DNA from: Seminavis robusta
Taxonomy: Eukaryota; Bacillariophyta; Bacillariophyceae; Naviculales; Naviculaceae
Assembly (NCBI GenBank): GCA_903772945.1
Contig: CAICTM010001712.1
Location: forward strand, 1-23,939
Length of the DNA stretch: 23,939 nt
Reading direction: 5' to 3'
The translations under genes were made by a program, and so were the position numbers. The first letter of the stretch is position 1. Each line of letters starts with the position of its first letter. The notes under the pieces were generated by a model. That model had not been told where the DNA came from. It saw only the letters and a program-made list of their open reading frames with translations, and ran no database searches. Of the stretch, positions 8,106 through 18,190 are shown piece by piece.

Positions 8106-9402
8106 TCAGGCCTTGTATGGGTGTAAATACCTTATGTTCCAAGTCTGGTAGACTGTGCCGCCATTGGCGGTAGCATGTCGGAGCCGTACAGTGCCATTGT
8201 CATTGACTCGGTCTATGTTGTAAGGACCTTTGTACTTTGGCTGACCGTACTTGCGGTGCTGATACTGTTGGATCATCACAGTATCGTTGACATTGTATTG
8301 ATGAGGGACACGCGTCGCGTTCTCCCTATCATTGTTTTGCTGGATAAGTCGTTGGCGACGTTCCTTGACGTATTTCCAGTTTGCTTCGAAACGGACGTTG
8401 TGAATCGCGTCACGATTGAACACGAGCTGTGCAGGCGTTGCACGCAAGGTGGTGTGAATCGTGGCATTCATTGCGAACCGAACCGCCGTGAGGACTCCAT
8501 CCCAGGATCCATTCACGAGGTCGTCTTGACACTTGATATTCTGAACAGCTATCAAGTTACGAATGGTCTGATGAGCACGCTCGACCATTGAGTTGGCTTG
8601 AGGGTTACGTGTGGTAATGAACTTTCGACGAAGTCCATATTCATCCCGGAGAGTCTTCTCGACTTCTGCACGGAACTCACGTCCTCTATCCATGATAACC
8701 TCAGCAGGCCATGGATACCGAGTAAGCCACGTCTGTTCTAGAACGATGGCTACTTCGTCTGCTGCTTTGGAGCAGATCTCAGCAATCTCGAACCATCCGG
8801 TTACGGGATCAATCATTGTCAGGCAATGAAGTGTACAGGAATTCTTTTTCTTAGGATCCCCGACGTTGTATGGACCTATCAGGTCAATACATAGTCTTTC
8901 CCAAGGGATCTCCTCGCAAGTCTTTGGAGGAAGCAATCCCAGCTTACACGTTTTGGGTTTGTTCAGTTGGCAGCTTTGGCAATGCTGACATACGGACTGC
9001 ACAGTCTTGCGCAACCCTTTCCAGGTGTAGTGTTGACTGATGGTAAGTTCTGTGCGAGTCTCGCCAGGATGCATCAGTACACCATGATTCCATTCGACCA
9101 GCTTCTTTTGCATGGCCTTAGGCACAACAATCTTGTTGTCCTTGACTACTAGTTCATAGGACTTGTCCCCTCTGGGAAAAGATTGTTTCTTGTAGTCGTT
9201 TGGCTTGTCCCTGAGGAGTTTCTTGATATCGTTATCGTCCTTCTGGCGATGTTCGATCTCGGGGAATGAGAGAGGGAAGTCACTAGGGAAGTCCTCTTCG
9301 TCTGCGGCCATGAGCTCAGCAATCTCGCTGGCTTCCATTTGTTCTGAAGAACCATCGTTGTTCGAGATGTTAAGTCTCAACAACGCATCAGCGACGATTG
9401 TT
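8106..9402 (-). pseudogene. Gypsy pol: integrase segment
   Basis: This open segment carries the integrase, which inserts the cDNA into the host genome. A His/Cys zinc-binding region (LMHPGETRTELTISQHY, then CQHCQSC) is followed by the catalytic core with all three acidic residues visible: Asp in LCIDLIGPY, Asp in IMDRGREF, and Glu in NSMVERAHQT. A C-terminal beta-rich tail ends YLHPYKA, with no chromodomain. The segment is internally intact for ~430 residues. It is out of frame with the preceding RNase H segment because of an apparent single inserted A near 9401 (reading GEHN, then VADALLRL). It has no start of its own and would be made only as part of a Gag-Pol polyprotein. Confidence 0.92.
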
Positions 9403-10209
9403 GTGTTCGCCCTTGATGTACCGAAGTTCGGGGCCATATTCTTCCAGAAAAAGGCGCCATCGCATAACGCGATCGGTATTGAAATTCTTGCAGGTGAGAT
9501 TCTTGTGGTCCGTATGTACTACAATCTTCTGCCCGAGAAGAATGTTACGGAACTCCTTGAGAGTCTCGACGATACTGAGAAGTTCCTTCTCATTTACCGT
9601 AGAGCGTGTTTGAGCGGGGTTGAGTTTCCTGCTGTAGAACGCGATAGGCTTTCCCTTCTGGGAAATCACTGCACCCAGTTGCGTATCACTTGCATCCGTG
9701 TGGATAACGAATGTGTCGTTGAAGTCAGGGTAAGCGAGCAAGGTTTCTTTGCTGATGATTTTCTTCATCTTGCGAAAGGCCTCGTCGTGTTCAGCTTCCC
9801 ATTTCCACTTCTTAGTTTTGGAAGTAAGTGTAGCGAGTGGTGCTAGTACATGTGATCGTCTCATCCACATGTCTCGATAGTAGTTCACTAGTCCAATGAA
9901 TCTACGAAGTTCCTTCCTATTCGTAGGAGGAGCGATATTCTGGATCGCATCTATTTTCTTGGTTACGGGTTGGATTCCTTCTCGAGTAATCCAATAGCCT
10001 AAATATTCAAGTTCTCCTCTTGCGAAGAAGGACTTGGTAGCATTGATCTTAAGTCCGGCTTCTCGAAGCCTTTGGAGAACTTCATCTAACTTTTCAACGT
10101 GATCTGCTAGATCGCCATTAGTTAGGATGAGTAGATCATCAATGTATGCACGGACGTATTCCAAGTCGTGCATGAGTGTTCCCACTTCTCTTGGAAGATG
10201 TCGGGACTA
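9388..10209 (-). pseudogene. Gypsy pol: RT palm end and RNase H
   Basis: This carries the second half of reverse transcriptase, including the catalytic YIDD box (EYVRAYIDDLLILTNGD) and the thumb/connection (EYLGYWITREGIQPVTKKI, FIGLVNYYRDMW). RNase H follows (FVIHTDASDTQLGAVISQ, FYSRKLNPAQ, NEKELLSIVETL, VHTDHKNL). It starts just past the inserted MITE with the residues SPDIFQEK. An apparent one-base deletion near 10186 then changes the frame, and the frame ends at 9388 after the shift near 9401. Enzymatic motifs are conserved, so the lesions look recent. There is no independent start codon. Confidence 0.92.
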
Positions 10210-10435
10210 CCTTTCCCTTTCTTTTGATTTTGGTTAAAGGTCGAACCTCCCTCGATATTTAACGGAATAGGGATGTTTTGTAAGGTCAAAACATGTTGGA
10301 TTGAAGTGGAGAAGTCACTTCATGCTGCTTTGTGCTGCTTGAGAAGCAGAGGATTTAACGTTTAGTACCGCATGGCTAAGGTCAAAACACGTTTGGGGCC
10401 CTGGTGAAAAGAAAGTATCAGAAAAAGAGGAAAGG
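10210..10435 (-). mobile_element. MITE inserted in gypsy RT (TA target site)
   Basis: A 226-bp insertion interrupts RT exactly between GLCN and SPDIFQ. It is flanked by TA on both sides (10208-10209 and 10436-10437). Removing the insert and one TA restores the expected codons. Its ends are imperfect inverted repeats, beginning CCTTTCC on both strands and remaining pyrimidine-rich for about 25 nt. Inside are two copies of taaggtcaaaaca and small palindromes. It has no coding capacity. The TA duplication points to the Tc1/mariner superfamily for mobilisation, which is inference. Insert plus TA is 228 nt, a multiple of three, but it carries in-frame stops, so it still truncates RT. Confidence 0.82.
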
Positions 10436-11702
10436 TATTGCATAGGCCCATTGGCAATCTCTGGTACTCGTATTTTCCCCATGGAAGAACGATAGTACAG
10501 AGTTGTTTCGAGTGAGGTGACAGCTCGATATGATAGTATCCCATGTTCAAGTCGAGACTAGTAGCGTACTTGAATCCGTCTAGATTCAGTAGCATGTCTT
10601 GTATCTTTGGGATCGGATAAGGTTTTCGCTTAATCCTTTTGTTCAGTTCCCGGAAGTCAGAGATGAACCGTACAGATCCATCCTTCTTGGGAATGATAAA
10701 TGTTGGTGCCACCCACTCGGAACGGTTTACCTTCTTGAGTACTCCTGCCTCGCAGCAACATTCAACCTCCATCTTAAGAGTGTTGGTATGGACACGTGGA
10801 ATAGGATAAGCCCTAGCGTGATAGGGTTTAGCATCAGGGAGAAGTTCTACTTCGTAGTCGTCCATCTGCCACTTTCCTAAAGTACCATCGAATAGGTCGG
10901 AGTACTTGGTCAATAAGGCATGAAGCTGTTCCTGCTCTTCCTTATTTAACTGATCTTGAGTTTGGCATACCTGCCTTAAGTCCGCTTGTTCGTATTTTGC
11001 ATCAAGAATCTTCTTGAGACAATCTGCACTGTCATCGACAGCTGTAGGATCAGGAATGAAGAAGTTCTCTTCTTCATTGGTATCGCTATCTTTCATAGGA
11101 ATAGATATGCCGTCCCATTCCACTGACATGGTAGTGAAATCGAACTTAAATCCTAGATCGGAGAGAATGTCTCGACCTATGATCATGTCATACGCCCCAA
11201 AGCTCTTGGTGACGTGTAAATCCCATTCGATAATCCTATCGTCATGGAACTCAGGAATCATAAAGGCACCCTTGCACTTCGTTCTGGTGTTTAATTCTCC
11301 TGCAGGGGTAGTCCGCATTGTTTGGACGCCCCCAAGATCCTTCATGCGTAATTTCTTAGCATGAGTTTGAGCAATCAAAGTTCCGGATGCTCCTGTATCC
11401 AGTAAGCAACGGAGTGTAACGGGTTTTGGTTTCCCTTTTTCTCGTCTGTTAAATCTAACATAGACGATAGGTTTGAGGTCTCTTGTCTTGCGACGTTTAC
11501 GAGGTGGTTGGCCACGGACGAGGTTAACAATGCTAAATAGATCGTCAGAATCTAATTGAGCAGCTTCTAGGCAATCATCTAATTTGCCGTAGACTTCATC
11601 AGTTGCAAACAATTCTTGTTTACTAGTTAGTGAGATATCTTCATCACTTAGGTATGAGAAATCGGAACATGGTTCCGTTGAATCATCATCCTGGCCTAAT
11701 CC
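10436..11702 (-). pseudogene. Gypsy pol: protease and RT fingers/palm
   Basis: This segment is in the same frame as the gag part before it and is separated by one TGA. It begins with an acidic linker, then the aspartic protease with the active-site triad in LLDTGASGTLIAQ. RT follows, with WVAPTFIIPKKDGSVRF, DFRELNKRIKRKPYPIPKI, the catalytic Asp in ATSLDLNMGYYHIEL, and YQRLPMGLCN, where the MITE cuts it. The first methionine lies beyond the protease, so this part could only be made by reading through the TGA. The protein reads on into MITE sequence and stops at 10362. Confidence 0.92.
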
Positions 11703-12497
11703 TCAGACGGAGATTTCTCCATCCGATTGATTGAAATCGAAGTCGGCAAGAGCCTTGTCGACTGCGGCCATTTTCTTGTCCATCATGTTGAGGGACCCGA
11801 CAGAGGAGTTATCCTCGTCATCAGAGTCATCCGACTTGCGCTTGGCAACATGGTTGCATTCACCTTTCTTCGTGCGATCGGCCTTGACCGCAGCGGCAGA
11901 GACTTTCTTCATAAGGACAGAAAGTTCCTTCTTGGTGTAGGACTTGGCATCGTCAGACTTACGTTTCCAAGTCTTGTTCTTGTTGTACGCTGGCTTGCTA
12001 TCGTTACCAGACAAGGACTTGGACTTGAGTTTCTTCAGAGTCATGCAGTCAGCAGTATCGTGAGTGCTGGACTCATGGTAGTCACACCACTTTCCTTCGT
12101 TCTTGGAGGAGTGGTTGTTGTTGCGGCTAGACTTGTACTTCTTGCTGCTGTTCTTCTTCGAAGTAGCTTGCTTGGCATCGCTGCCTTTGTCAAAGTCTTC
12201 AGCAGATTCCATGCGCTCACAGAATCCAATGAGAGCCGTCATCTCGGCAGTGAAAGGATCGAAGTCGTGTTCGTCCATCTTGCGCATCCAGGAACGAGGA
12301 ATGCCATGACAGATGATGTCAATGAATTCGTCCTGGTTCAACTGTTGATTGGCACCGAAAGGTGGCAAACGTGGAAGCTCATCGGTATTCATCCGAGTGA
12401 GGTTGTTGATGTAGGCACGAGTTGTCATCTCGCTAGGCTTGCGCATCTTACGACGCATGAAGCGTTTCTGTTTTTCGAGAGCCTTGTAAGGACAGGC
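11703..12497 (-). pseudogene. Gypsy gag: C-terminal part with zinc knuckle
   Basis: This is capsid C-terminal and nucleocapsid sequence. ALEKQKRFMRRKMRKPSEMT and FIDIICHGIPRSWMRKM match the capsid-like region of plant and diatom gypsy gags. A C-x2-H-x4-H-x4-C knuckle (CDYHESSTHDTADC) and Lys/Ser-rich basic stretches follow. It begins after an in-frame TAA at 12498-12500 and ends at a TGA (11703-11705) with pol continuing in the same frame. Gag packages the element RNA in virus-like particles. Confidence 0.85.
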
Positions 12498-12531
12498 TTA
12501 TTCGATCACCGCGTTGATTCCAAAGGTGATG

Positions 12532-13032
12532 TCAGCCAGCATGGCTTAGAGCAGGTTCTGCTGCACCGTCCCATGCAGTTTGGACACGAGCTTGGAATTG
12601 GACTTCGGTTTCTCCAGAAGTCACATCGCGTGGAGCAATTGCATTCACAGCAATTTGTCGAAGGGCGTTATGACGCACGGCACGACTGCCTGCACACCCA
12701 GCTTCGTAGGCACTCTTTGCAGAGCTGGAAGTCATCTCCTTGAGAAGACGATGTTTGTCGTCGGCACCAGCAAGGTTGAGTCCAACGAAGACCTTCTCCA
12801 TATTCGTGGCCCACTTGATGGTCTCACGTGGAGTGTTGGAGCCATTGATGATGGCTACCTTGAAAGTGTACTTGGCATTTGCGTCTGCAGGAATGGTGCG
12901 AAGTTTGTAGGAGGTTGCACGAGTGTCGTCGACCTCGTTGTCTTCGTCATTGTCGACGAGAGGAAGAATGGGTTTGTCACGCAACTGTTTCTCGAAGTTG
13001 CTGAACACATGCTTTCCTTGAGCAATCTTCAT
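12532..13032 (-). pseudogene. Gypsy gag: N-terminal part
   Basis: This is a 166-residue open segment starting at the ATG at 13032. The frame is open further into the LTR but only from a GTG. It includes FKVAIINGSNTPRETIKW and a helical region that leads into the capsid motifs of the next segment. An apparent single extra base near 12546 shifts the frame: the continuation MLADITFGINAVIE is in the next frame and then meets a TAA. The start lies 53 nt inside the 5' LTR, which leaves a short leader. No tRNA-primer binding site of the common initiator-Met type is evident next to the LTR. Confidence 0.8.
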
Positions 13033-13084
13033 GGTGAAGGAATAGGTTGAGGGTAGCTGAAAGCTATTGTGTTTGTTAACAAAA

Positions 13085-13506
13085 TGCACTACGCTAAAAG
13101 CTAGTGTAAAGATCTTTCGAGTGTTTTGAGTTTGAGAGAATGAAAGTTATGAGAGAGATTAGAAAGCTACGAAAACTAATCCATGAGAGAGATCGTTGTG
13201 AAGCTCATTGAAGTTGGTCTCCCGCGGGAGGCCTCGAAGTGTGATATCGCAGGTTATGGTAATAATTCTGCGTACTCCACGGTCCATTTCCAGAACACGT
13301 GGAAACTTCAGCTAGTAGCTGTCTAGTTGCGTGAAAGCTTTCCACGCCGGCTAAATATCTAGAGCGATGTTCCATCGACAACCTAGTATGACTAGCAGTC
13401 ATGAGAACCCTGTCTCAATGACTATTCGCGAAGGACTACGTCATGAGTCGAACTCAAACCCTATCTAGGATCGAGTCGCGAATAAGGCTAAGAGCCGTGT
13501 ATTGCA
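13085..13506 (-). repeat. Gypsy 5' LTR
   Basis: This 422-bp LTR precedes gag on the minus strand and matches 7551-7972. The adjoining internal sequence (minus strand ttttgttaacaaacacaata) is where the primer-binding site should be, but I cannot match it to a tRNA. Confidence 0.95.
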
Positions 13507-13676
13507 CAAACATTGGATTGAGAATATGTGTCACCCCTTCCGACCCGCTGTTTCTGACAGCCACCTTATGATTACTATACTGATGCGACGGCAGCATCAA
13601 CCATTTGAGATCATTATTACATCCAACAACGTCGATGATCCAGGTGCTGGACGTAATTCACCGATCGGTGAACGAA

Positions 13677-13768
13677 CCTGCTTCCATTTTTCTTTTCCCT
13701 TTTCTTTTTTCCATTACCACTCCTCCTTTTCCCTTTTCTTTTTCCAATACCACTCCTCCTTCCTCCGG
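13677..13768 (+). repeat. Polypyrimidine tandem repeat
   Basis: Two to three units of about 34 nt combine a C/T-only run (cccttttctttttt) with cca(t/a)taccactcctcc. The long purine-pyrimidine asymmetry could favour triplex or slippage. Confidence 0.6.
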
Positions 13769-15460
13769 CCTATACAACATCAGGACCAGTTCTCCTTTCT
13801 CACCTTGAGCCAATAGTGCCAGGTGTTCAGAAAGTGAATTAAAAACAATAGCCATCGGCGCAGTAGCACAATAGAAATAAAATCGCTACTAATCACTGAG
13901 TCAAACTCAAAGTGCATGAAAATTGTCCTTGAATGCGCTCAAATCTCATTCTAAATGCAAGAATGTCTCCTGCATGGCAGAAAAGACCAATACGATGGCA
14001 ATCTACAATCAATCTTGCTTGCAACAGACAGACAGGACCTAGTTTTGTATCCTGCGTGTAGATCAACAAAGATCTAACTCTGTCGCTGGCTGGATATGAA
14101 TTCAACAACAACTCCGAGGCAATAACTAAGGCAAGGCATGGAATGAAAATGTTGCAACAGGAACAATCCTTTTATTCGGGAGTCGCCAATCCAAGCAGAT
14201 CCGCCCTGTCACCCCTGGCTGGAGTAGCAAGGTGTCAATAGGCGACTCATGATTTGAGGTTCCCCTCGATGACTGAAGTGGTCAATAACCTGGGCAACGG
14301 CTTTGCACAGAATCACAGTCCTGCACAAGACAAGACATGTATGTGCAGATTTGTGCAGGAACGGAGTCAACGACAATCCGCACTTCGAAATGAGATCTCT
14401 GGGACCACTTCAGCTTTGAAAAGAGAATCGCTATCTGCCCCCCAACTTCCCGCGAGCTCTGCTAACTTTCCATGCCAAGTGTTCCTGCACTTGGTGGGGT
14501 TGGAATGGAGAAAAGCCTTCAGATAGGTCGTCCTTCCGAAAGTTGCAGCCAAAGGAGTCTTTGTTCAAGGAACCTTTGTTTGGCTGTACTAGTAGTGAAC
14601 TGAGACCATTATCAATGCGGACACCATTCTGAACCATCCAAAGCATGCTAGTAGTACATGTACAGTACCGGTATGACCACTGGAAGCTCTGGCTAGCTAG
14701 GGTATCTGGAGACTGGCAGAAGGGATTTTTGGTGGCAGCATCCACGACATATAGTATCCAGCTAGTGCTAGCCCTGTATAACCATGGTCGAATCGAATCG
14801 ATGTGTGTCCAACAGAATGATTCAATCCATCTCAGACGCAGTGAACTGCAGCCAAGAGCACTCAGTGCCACATTGTAGGAGCCGTGTGGTGCTTCTCGGA
14901 TCCACCAGGAGCGTTTCAGCTGCAAGATACATGTAATAATATAAGATATCTGCTATCTGCTGGCTGGACCTGGTACCGGTACATGGTACATGTAGCTGGT
15001 ACATCGTAATAGCCTCAGAGCTCAGACCTGCGAACCTGCATAATAATAACAGAACCTGCTGTTTGCTGGAATCCAGACGTCCAGCAACGTCCAGCAACCT
15101 TAACCTTAATAGGTGTGGCTATTTTTAACCGTTATTCAGACGCTGAGAAAGCCGATCCGGTCGTGGTAATGTTGCACAGATTGAGCATACGACTGTAAAG
15201 CGCAAGCATGGCCGAGAGCGCAACAATCAAGTTGCCACTGTTGGTTGTGGGTCAACACAATGGGTGGCGATGTGGCGATGGAGTGAGGTTGCTGTGTAGG
15301 ATTCGCATTACTGGTATAAAGAACGCGCTGCAGTAGCTAAATAGTTCGACGAGGTACTAATTAGGCTTTTTATAAGAACGATGGCCAGACCACAGAATGC
15401 GAAGAATCTTCGGAAGCACGATCGAATCGAATGGCCAACAGAGGCGCTCCATAACGGCAT

Positions 15461-15502
15461 TCTAGCTAGCTAGTTATTAGCTAGCTAGTTAGCTAGCTAG
15501 CA
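15461..15502 (+). repeat. GCTA microsatellite
   Basis: Runs of agctagctagtta alternate over about 40 nt. The repeat is self-complementary and can form a hairpin. Confidence 0.75.
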
Positions 15503-15595
15503 AGGCTCTAGAGTGATCTTTTGTTACTGGACCGTTCGACGGTTTTCGCTCAGGCTTTAAAAACGGCCACGACTGACTAATGTCCTGGTTCTGGA

Positions 15596-15830
15596 TAAGG
15601 GGATGTTAAGGGGTGTACAGATTTAAGGGGATGTTTAAGGGGATGTTGAGTATTTAAGGGGATGTTTGTGTGTGATAAGGGGGTGTTGTATGGCGTTTCA
15701 ATGAAGGCTTAGGGGGTTGTTTCGAGGATATAAGGGGATGTTGTTAAGGGGTTGTTTTTAAGGGGTTGTTTAAGGGGATGTTGAAGATTTAGGGGGTTGT
15801 TAAGGGGATGTTTAAGGGGATGTTTTAAAC
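15596..15830 (+). repeat. G-tract minisatellite (TTAAGGGGATGTT-like units)
   Basis: I count 14 tracts of four or five G, nearly all within a taaggggatgtt or tagggggttgtt context, with units of about 13 nt and some longer gaps. All the G tracts are on the plus strand. The repeat ends about 30 nt before the left end of the long-inverted-repeat element. Four closely spaced tracts could form a G-quadruplex. It is not a canonical telomere repeat. Confidence 0.8.
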
Positions 15831-16129
15831 GATCCTCAGTCGTGGCAATTTCAAGCTTTTTTAACCTCGGCAGTCTATCTGCCTGAGCCCTCACCCCCTT
15901 TTTTGTTATTTCCTATTTCCTATTTCCTCTTTCCTATTTCCTGTTCCGGTGAAGCCAAAATATAGGGATAGAGATAGGCATAAGCCAACAAAACTGGAAA
16001 TTGAAGGTTCTACAAATTTAGGGGTAGGAATAAATCATGATTATTCAAGGTTAGTGCACTTAACACAATAAGTCAGCAGAAACAGGTACATACAGGACTG
16101 ACAGCTGTAAAATTATGGTTAGCGGGCGG

Positions 16130-16154
16130 CAACACACGACGAAGTCGGGTGTTG
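16130..16154 (+). repeat. Palindrome in left TIR, copy 1
   Basis: caaca at the left pairs with tgttg at the right around a cgac-gaa-gtcg core. This gives an 11-bp stem with one mismatch and a 3-nt loop. It is a candidate transposase-binding or hairpin site. Confidence 0.7.
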
Positions 16155-16218
16155 TCTGTGTCACCAGGGCTAGCTCAAATTAAAAAGAAGGGTATAATGA
16201 GGGAATGATACCGGGCGG

Positions 16219-16243
16219 CAACACATGACGAAGTCGGGTGTTG
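16219..16243 (+). repeat. Palindrome in left TIR, copy 2
   Basis: Second copy, 89 nt after the first, in the same orientation with one base changed (cacatgacgaag for cacacgacgaag). Confidence 0.7.
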
Positions 16244-16492
16244 TCGCTAGGGCTACCTTGAAAGAAGAGTGCAATCTCAAACAGATCCTCTTTCTTCTAT
16301 TTGTCTTTCTGCCAAGGTATCGCAGCTCCCGCTGACTTAAATCCTGAGTTTAAACCGTCGGACGGTCCAGAACTGCTCTTGGAATTTTGCTGCTGCACTT
16401 TTGCTCGTCCTGCACCAAAAAGCTTTGCTTCCTCTTGTGTCACCAAGTCGCCGTTGCTTGCAGGATCGGAGCCGTCGGGAACGACGCACGCC

Positions 16493-17695
16493 ATGGCAAG
16501 GCCAACTGCTGGCAAATATCGAGGAGCGGCTGTAGCCGCACGGAACAACAATAATAACACAACTGTTGGCTACGGCGGCCAGAAAGGGGGGGCCGTGAAC
16601 GATGACGGTGCTCACCACGACCCGGCTCTCGATATCGTTGAAAGCCACAAGATGGAGGCCGAGAAGTGGCTTGGCGAAGAGCAGAAGAGATCAAATTTAT
16701 CCTATCTGAAGGAGGGCCATCAGTACGCTCCGTGGAACTGCTCCAAAAAGGACGGCACCATACCGATTGCGCATCTCGAGAGCGCGCTCAAGGAATACAA
16801 GCGGCGATTCAGTGATGGTTCAAATCAAGCAAATACTGCGACACCTGCGGTGTTGCTCGTTGCGACTGGTGTAAGCAAAGAATGGATGCCGGGTGAAGAA
16901 GTTGGAAAGACGCGTTTCTTGCTCTTTCCCAAACTTGGTGCTGCCAAGACATCGGCTCTGTTCATAACGTATATGCCCGGTCCTGAGCATGGAGCTGTTG
17001 ACTCCTGGTTTGTTGCTATGCTGAGTGTCTGGCATACTACAAACGAGTCTTTGCGGAGGTATTTGTCCTATGGAGGTCTCAGCACCGGAGGATACGGTTG
17101 CTTCCAGCCAGATAAACGTGTTTTTCCTTTCAAGGAGAACCGAGATCACAACGGCCGAGACGCAGACAGTGCAAACAAGAATAATCCATACTCGCGGTTC
17201 ATTTGGGAGATTGAGTACGACAATAGAGACCCAGTCCAGATCAGGGAGCGTGGACGGGCCTACATGACACCCAATTATGTTCGGTTGTTTCTGGCCATGA
17301 AGTTATACCCACCTTCGCGTGGTGGGACGTACGAAGCTGCCGCTGTGCTCTGGGGAAAGGCAGACGAAGACAGCGATACGATCACTGTCATGAAAGCAGT
17401 TAGTTTTGGCACTCAAGATCTCTCAGACGACCACAAGCAGGATTTCTTCCAGCAAAGGGCCGATCGGCTTGTCAGTGTCGATGTGAACCGCTGGGAAAAC
17501 GCACCGAACAATGAGGCAGCATGGTCGATCACTTTGCCTTTACGTGGATTTTTGTTCAAGGTGAGCAAGGGGGCACCAGGAGAAAACGGAACCACCGAAT
17601 ACGTTCTAGACGATCTAGAGGTTGGCGCCGTCGAAGACTTTGTCATTGACCTTGGGAGAGCGGCGAGAGAATATGAAAATCAGGTACTGGAATAG
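16493..17695 (+). CDS. Hypothetical protein, 400 aa, in long-TIR element
   Basis: I recognise no family. The frame is open upstream to 16301 but without an ATG; the ATG at 16493 (cacgccATGG) is a good start and lies 173 nt inside the element from the left inverted repeat. Residues 1-45 are basic and low-complexity (an Asn run, Gly-rich). The rest is well mixed and looks like a real globular protein, with WLGEEQKRSNLSYLKEGHQY, PAVLLVATGVSKEWMPGEEV, LSYGGLSTGGYGCFQPDKRV, YSRFIWEIEYDNRDPVQIRE and RGFLFKVSKG as recognisable stretches. No signal peptide, zinc cluster or clear DDE, HUH or tyrosine-recombinase triad is visible. It is the only long ORF in the element, so it is either the transposase of an unfamiliar family or cargo. 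No frameshift or stop interrupts it, which suggests selection or a recent insertion. Confidence 0.75.
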   Translation: MARPTAGKYRGAAVAARNNNNNTTVGYGGQKGGAVNDDGAHHDPALDIVESHKMEAEKWLGEEQKRSNLSYLKEGHQYAPWNCSKKDGTIPIAHLESALKEYKRRFSDGSNQANTATPAVLLVATGVSKEWMPGEEVGKTRFLLFPKLGAAKTSALFITYMPGPEHGAVDSWFVAMLSVWHTTNESLRRYLSYGGLSTGGYGCFQPDKRVFPFKENRDHNGRDADSANKNNPYSRFIWEIEYDNRDPVQIRERGRAYMTPNYVRLFLAMKLYPPSRGGTYEAAAVLWGKADEDSDTITVMKAVSFGTQDLSDDHKQDFFQQRADRLVSVDVNRWENAPNNEAAWSITLPLRGFLFKVSKGAPGENGTTEYVLDDLEVGAVEDFVIDLGRAAREYENQVLE

Positions 17696-18190
17696 AGCTT
17701 GGAGAGGGAGATGCTTCAAATATGCTTGCTACTTACTATCTAGCTAGTTTAGGTGTTATAGCACAAATTCATTTATTTGTCGTCACAACTGAAACAAGAA
17801 CCGACTGTTCGAGATGCAATTTATCTGGCCATTGATGATTATGTCTATGGACCTCTTCCTCACAGTTGGGCCATCGCTTGAAATTGCCGCTGGAACACTT
17901 AAGGTGGCGCGAAACTGCTAATATTTTCTATTTATTTATTTATTTATTTATTTCAACTAGCGCTATCGAGTGAAGTCAACGATCCACATCATGCTGCTAA
18001 AGGGGTGCTGGAATTGCTGTTGAGCCCATCAATCCGACTGTTATGCATGCAAGAGCTCTTGCTAATAGTATTGCCGAGAGGTATACGGTGAGCTTTGTCG
18101 TATATTGGATCGGCCTGTTATCCTTCTGTTGCGATGCAGAAGCTGTCGGCCGAAATCGTCGGTCACTGCAAGCCGACCTTAGATCTTGAC
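17696..18190. other. Non-coding interior of the long-TIR element
   Basis: No gene is supported. It contains a TTTA microsatellite at about 17930-17953 downstream of the ORF. The minus-strand open frame 17997-18401 overlaps the hairpin and looks like chance. Confidence 0.5.

Larger units (their letters stand above)
7551..13506 (-). mobile_element. Ty3/gypsy LTR retrotransposon, full length, defective
   Basis: The element is 5956 nt. Two direct 422-bp LTRs, each beginning TG and ending CA, flank a minus-strand interior ordered gag, protease, RT, RNase H, integrase, which is the Ty3/gypsy order. By my count the LTRs differ at ten positions with no gaps, so the insertion is fairly recent but not new. 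The coding region is broken by a gag frameshift near 12546, a stop at 12498-12500, a TGA between gag and pol, a MITE in RT, and frameshifts near 10186 and 9401. I find no clear target-site duplication: the left flank is ccgaa and the right flank caaac. No chromodomain is seen after the integrase. Confidence 0.93.
13507..15595. other. Gene-poor stretch
   Basis: No supported gene in about 2.1 kb. Open frames such as 14431-14925 on the minus strand have an unnatural Trp/Cys/Ser-rich composition and no domain. The stretch contains a polypyrimidine tandem repeat near 13677-13768, a 17-nt string shared with the left flank of the gypsy element (13909-13925), and KpnI-like ggtacc/gtacat-rich palindromic sequence near 14970-15010. 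Confidence 0.5.
15863..16319 (+). repeat. Left terminal inverted repeat
   Basis: About 457 nt, matching the reverse complement of 18798-19311 with substitutions and small indels. It includes tatttcc tandem units and two copies of a cgggcggcaacac...gtgttgtc block. Confidence 0.88.

Noticed and set aside
9205..9846. Plus-strand 213-codon open frame
   Set aside because: It lies opposite RNase H and integrase coding sequence and has no recognisable domain.
11727..12743. Plus-strand 338-codon open frame
   Set aside because: It is the antisense shadow of the gypsy gag, which has clear capsid and zinc-knuckle motifs on the minus strand.
13601..13640. CRISPR-like or other prokaryotic array
   Set aside because: No regularly spaced repeats with unique spacers anywhere; tandem repeats here are minisatellites in eukaryotic DNA.
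14431..14925. Minus-strand 164-codon open frame
   Set aside because: The Trp/Cys/Ser-rich composition is unlike a natural protein, no domain is recognised, and the surrounding DNA is repeat-like.
15596..15830. Telomere-like repeat
   Set aside because: Units are TTAAGGGGATGTT-like and irregular, not TTAGGG, and sit between unrelated sequence; better called a minisatellite.
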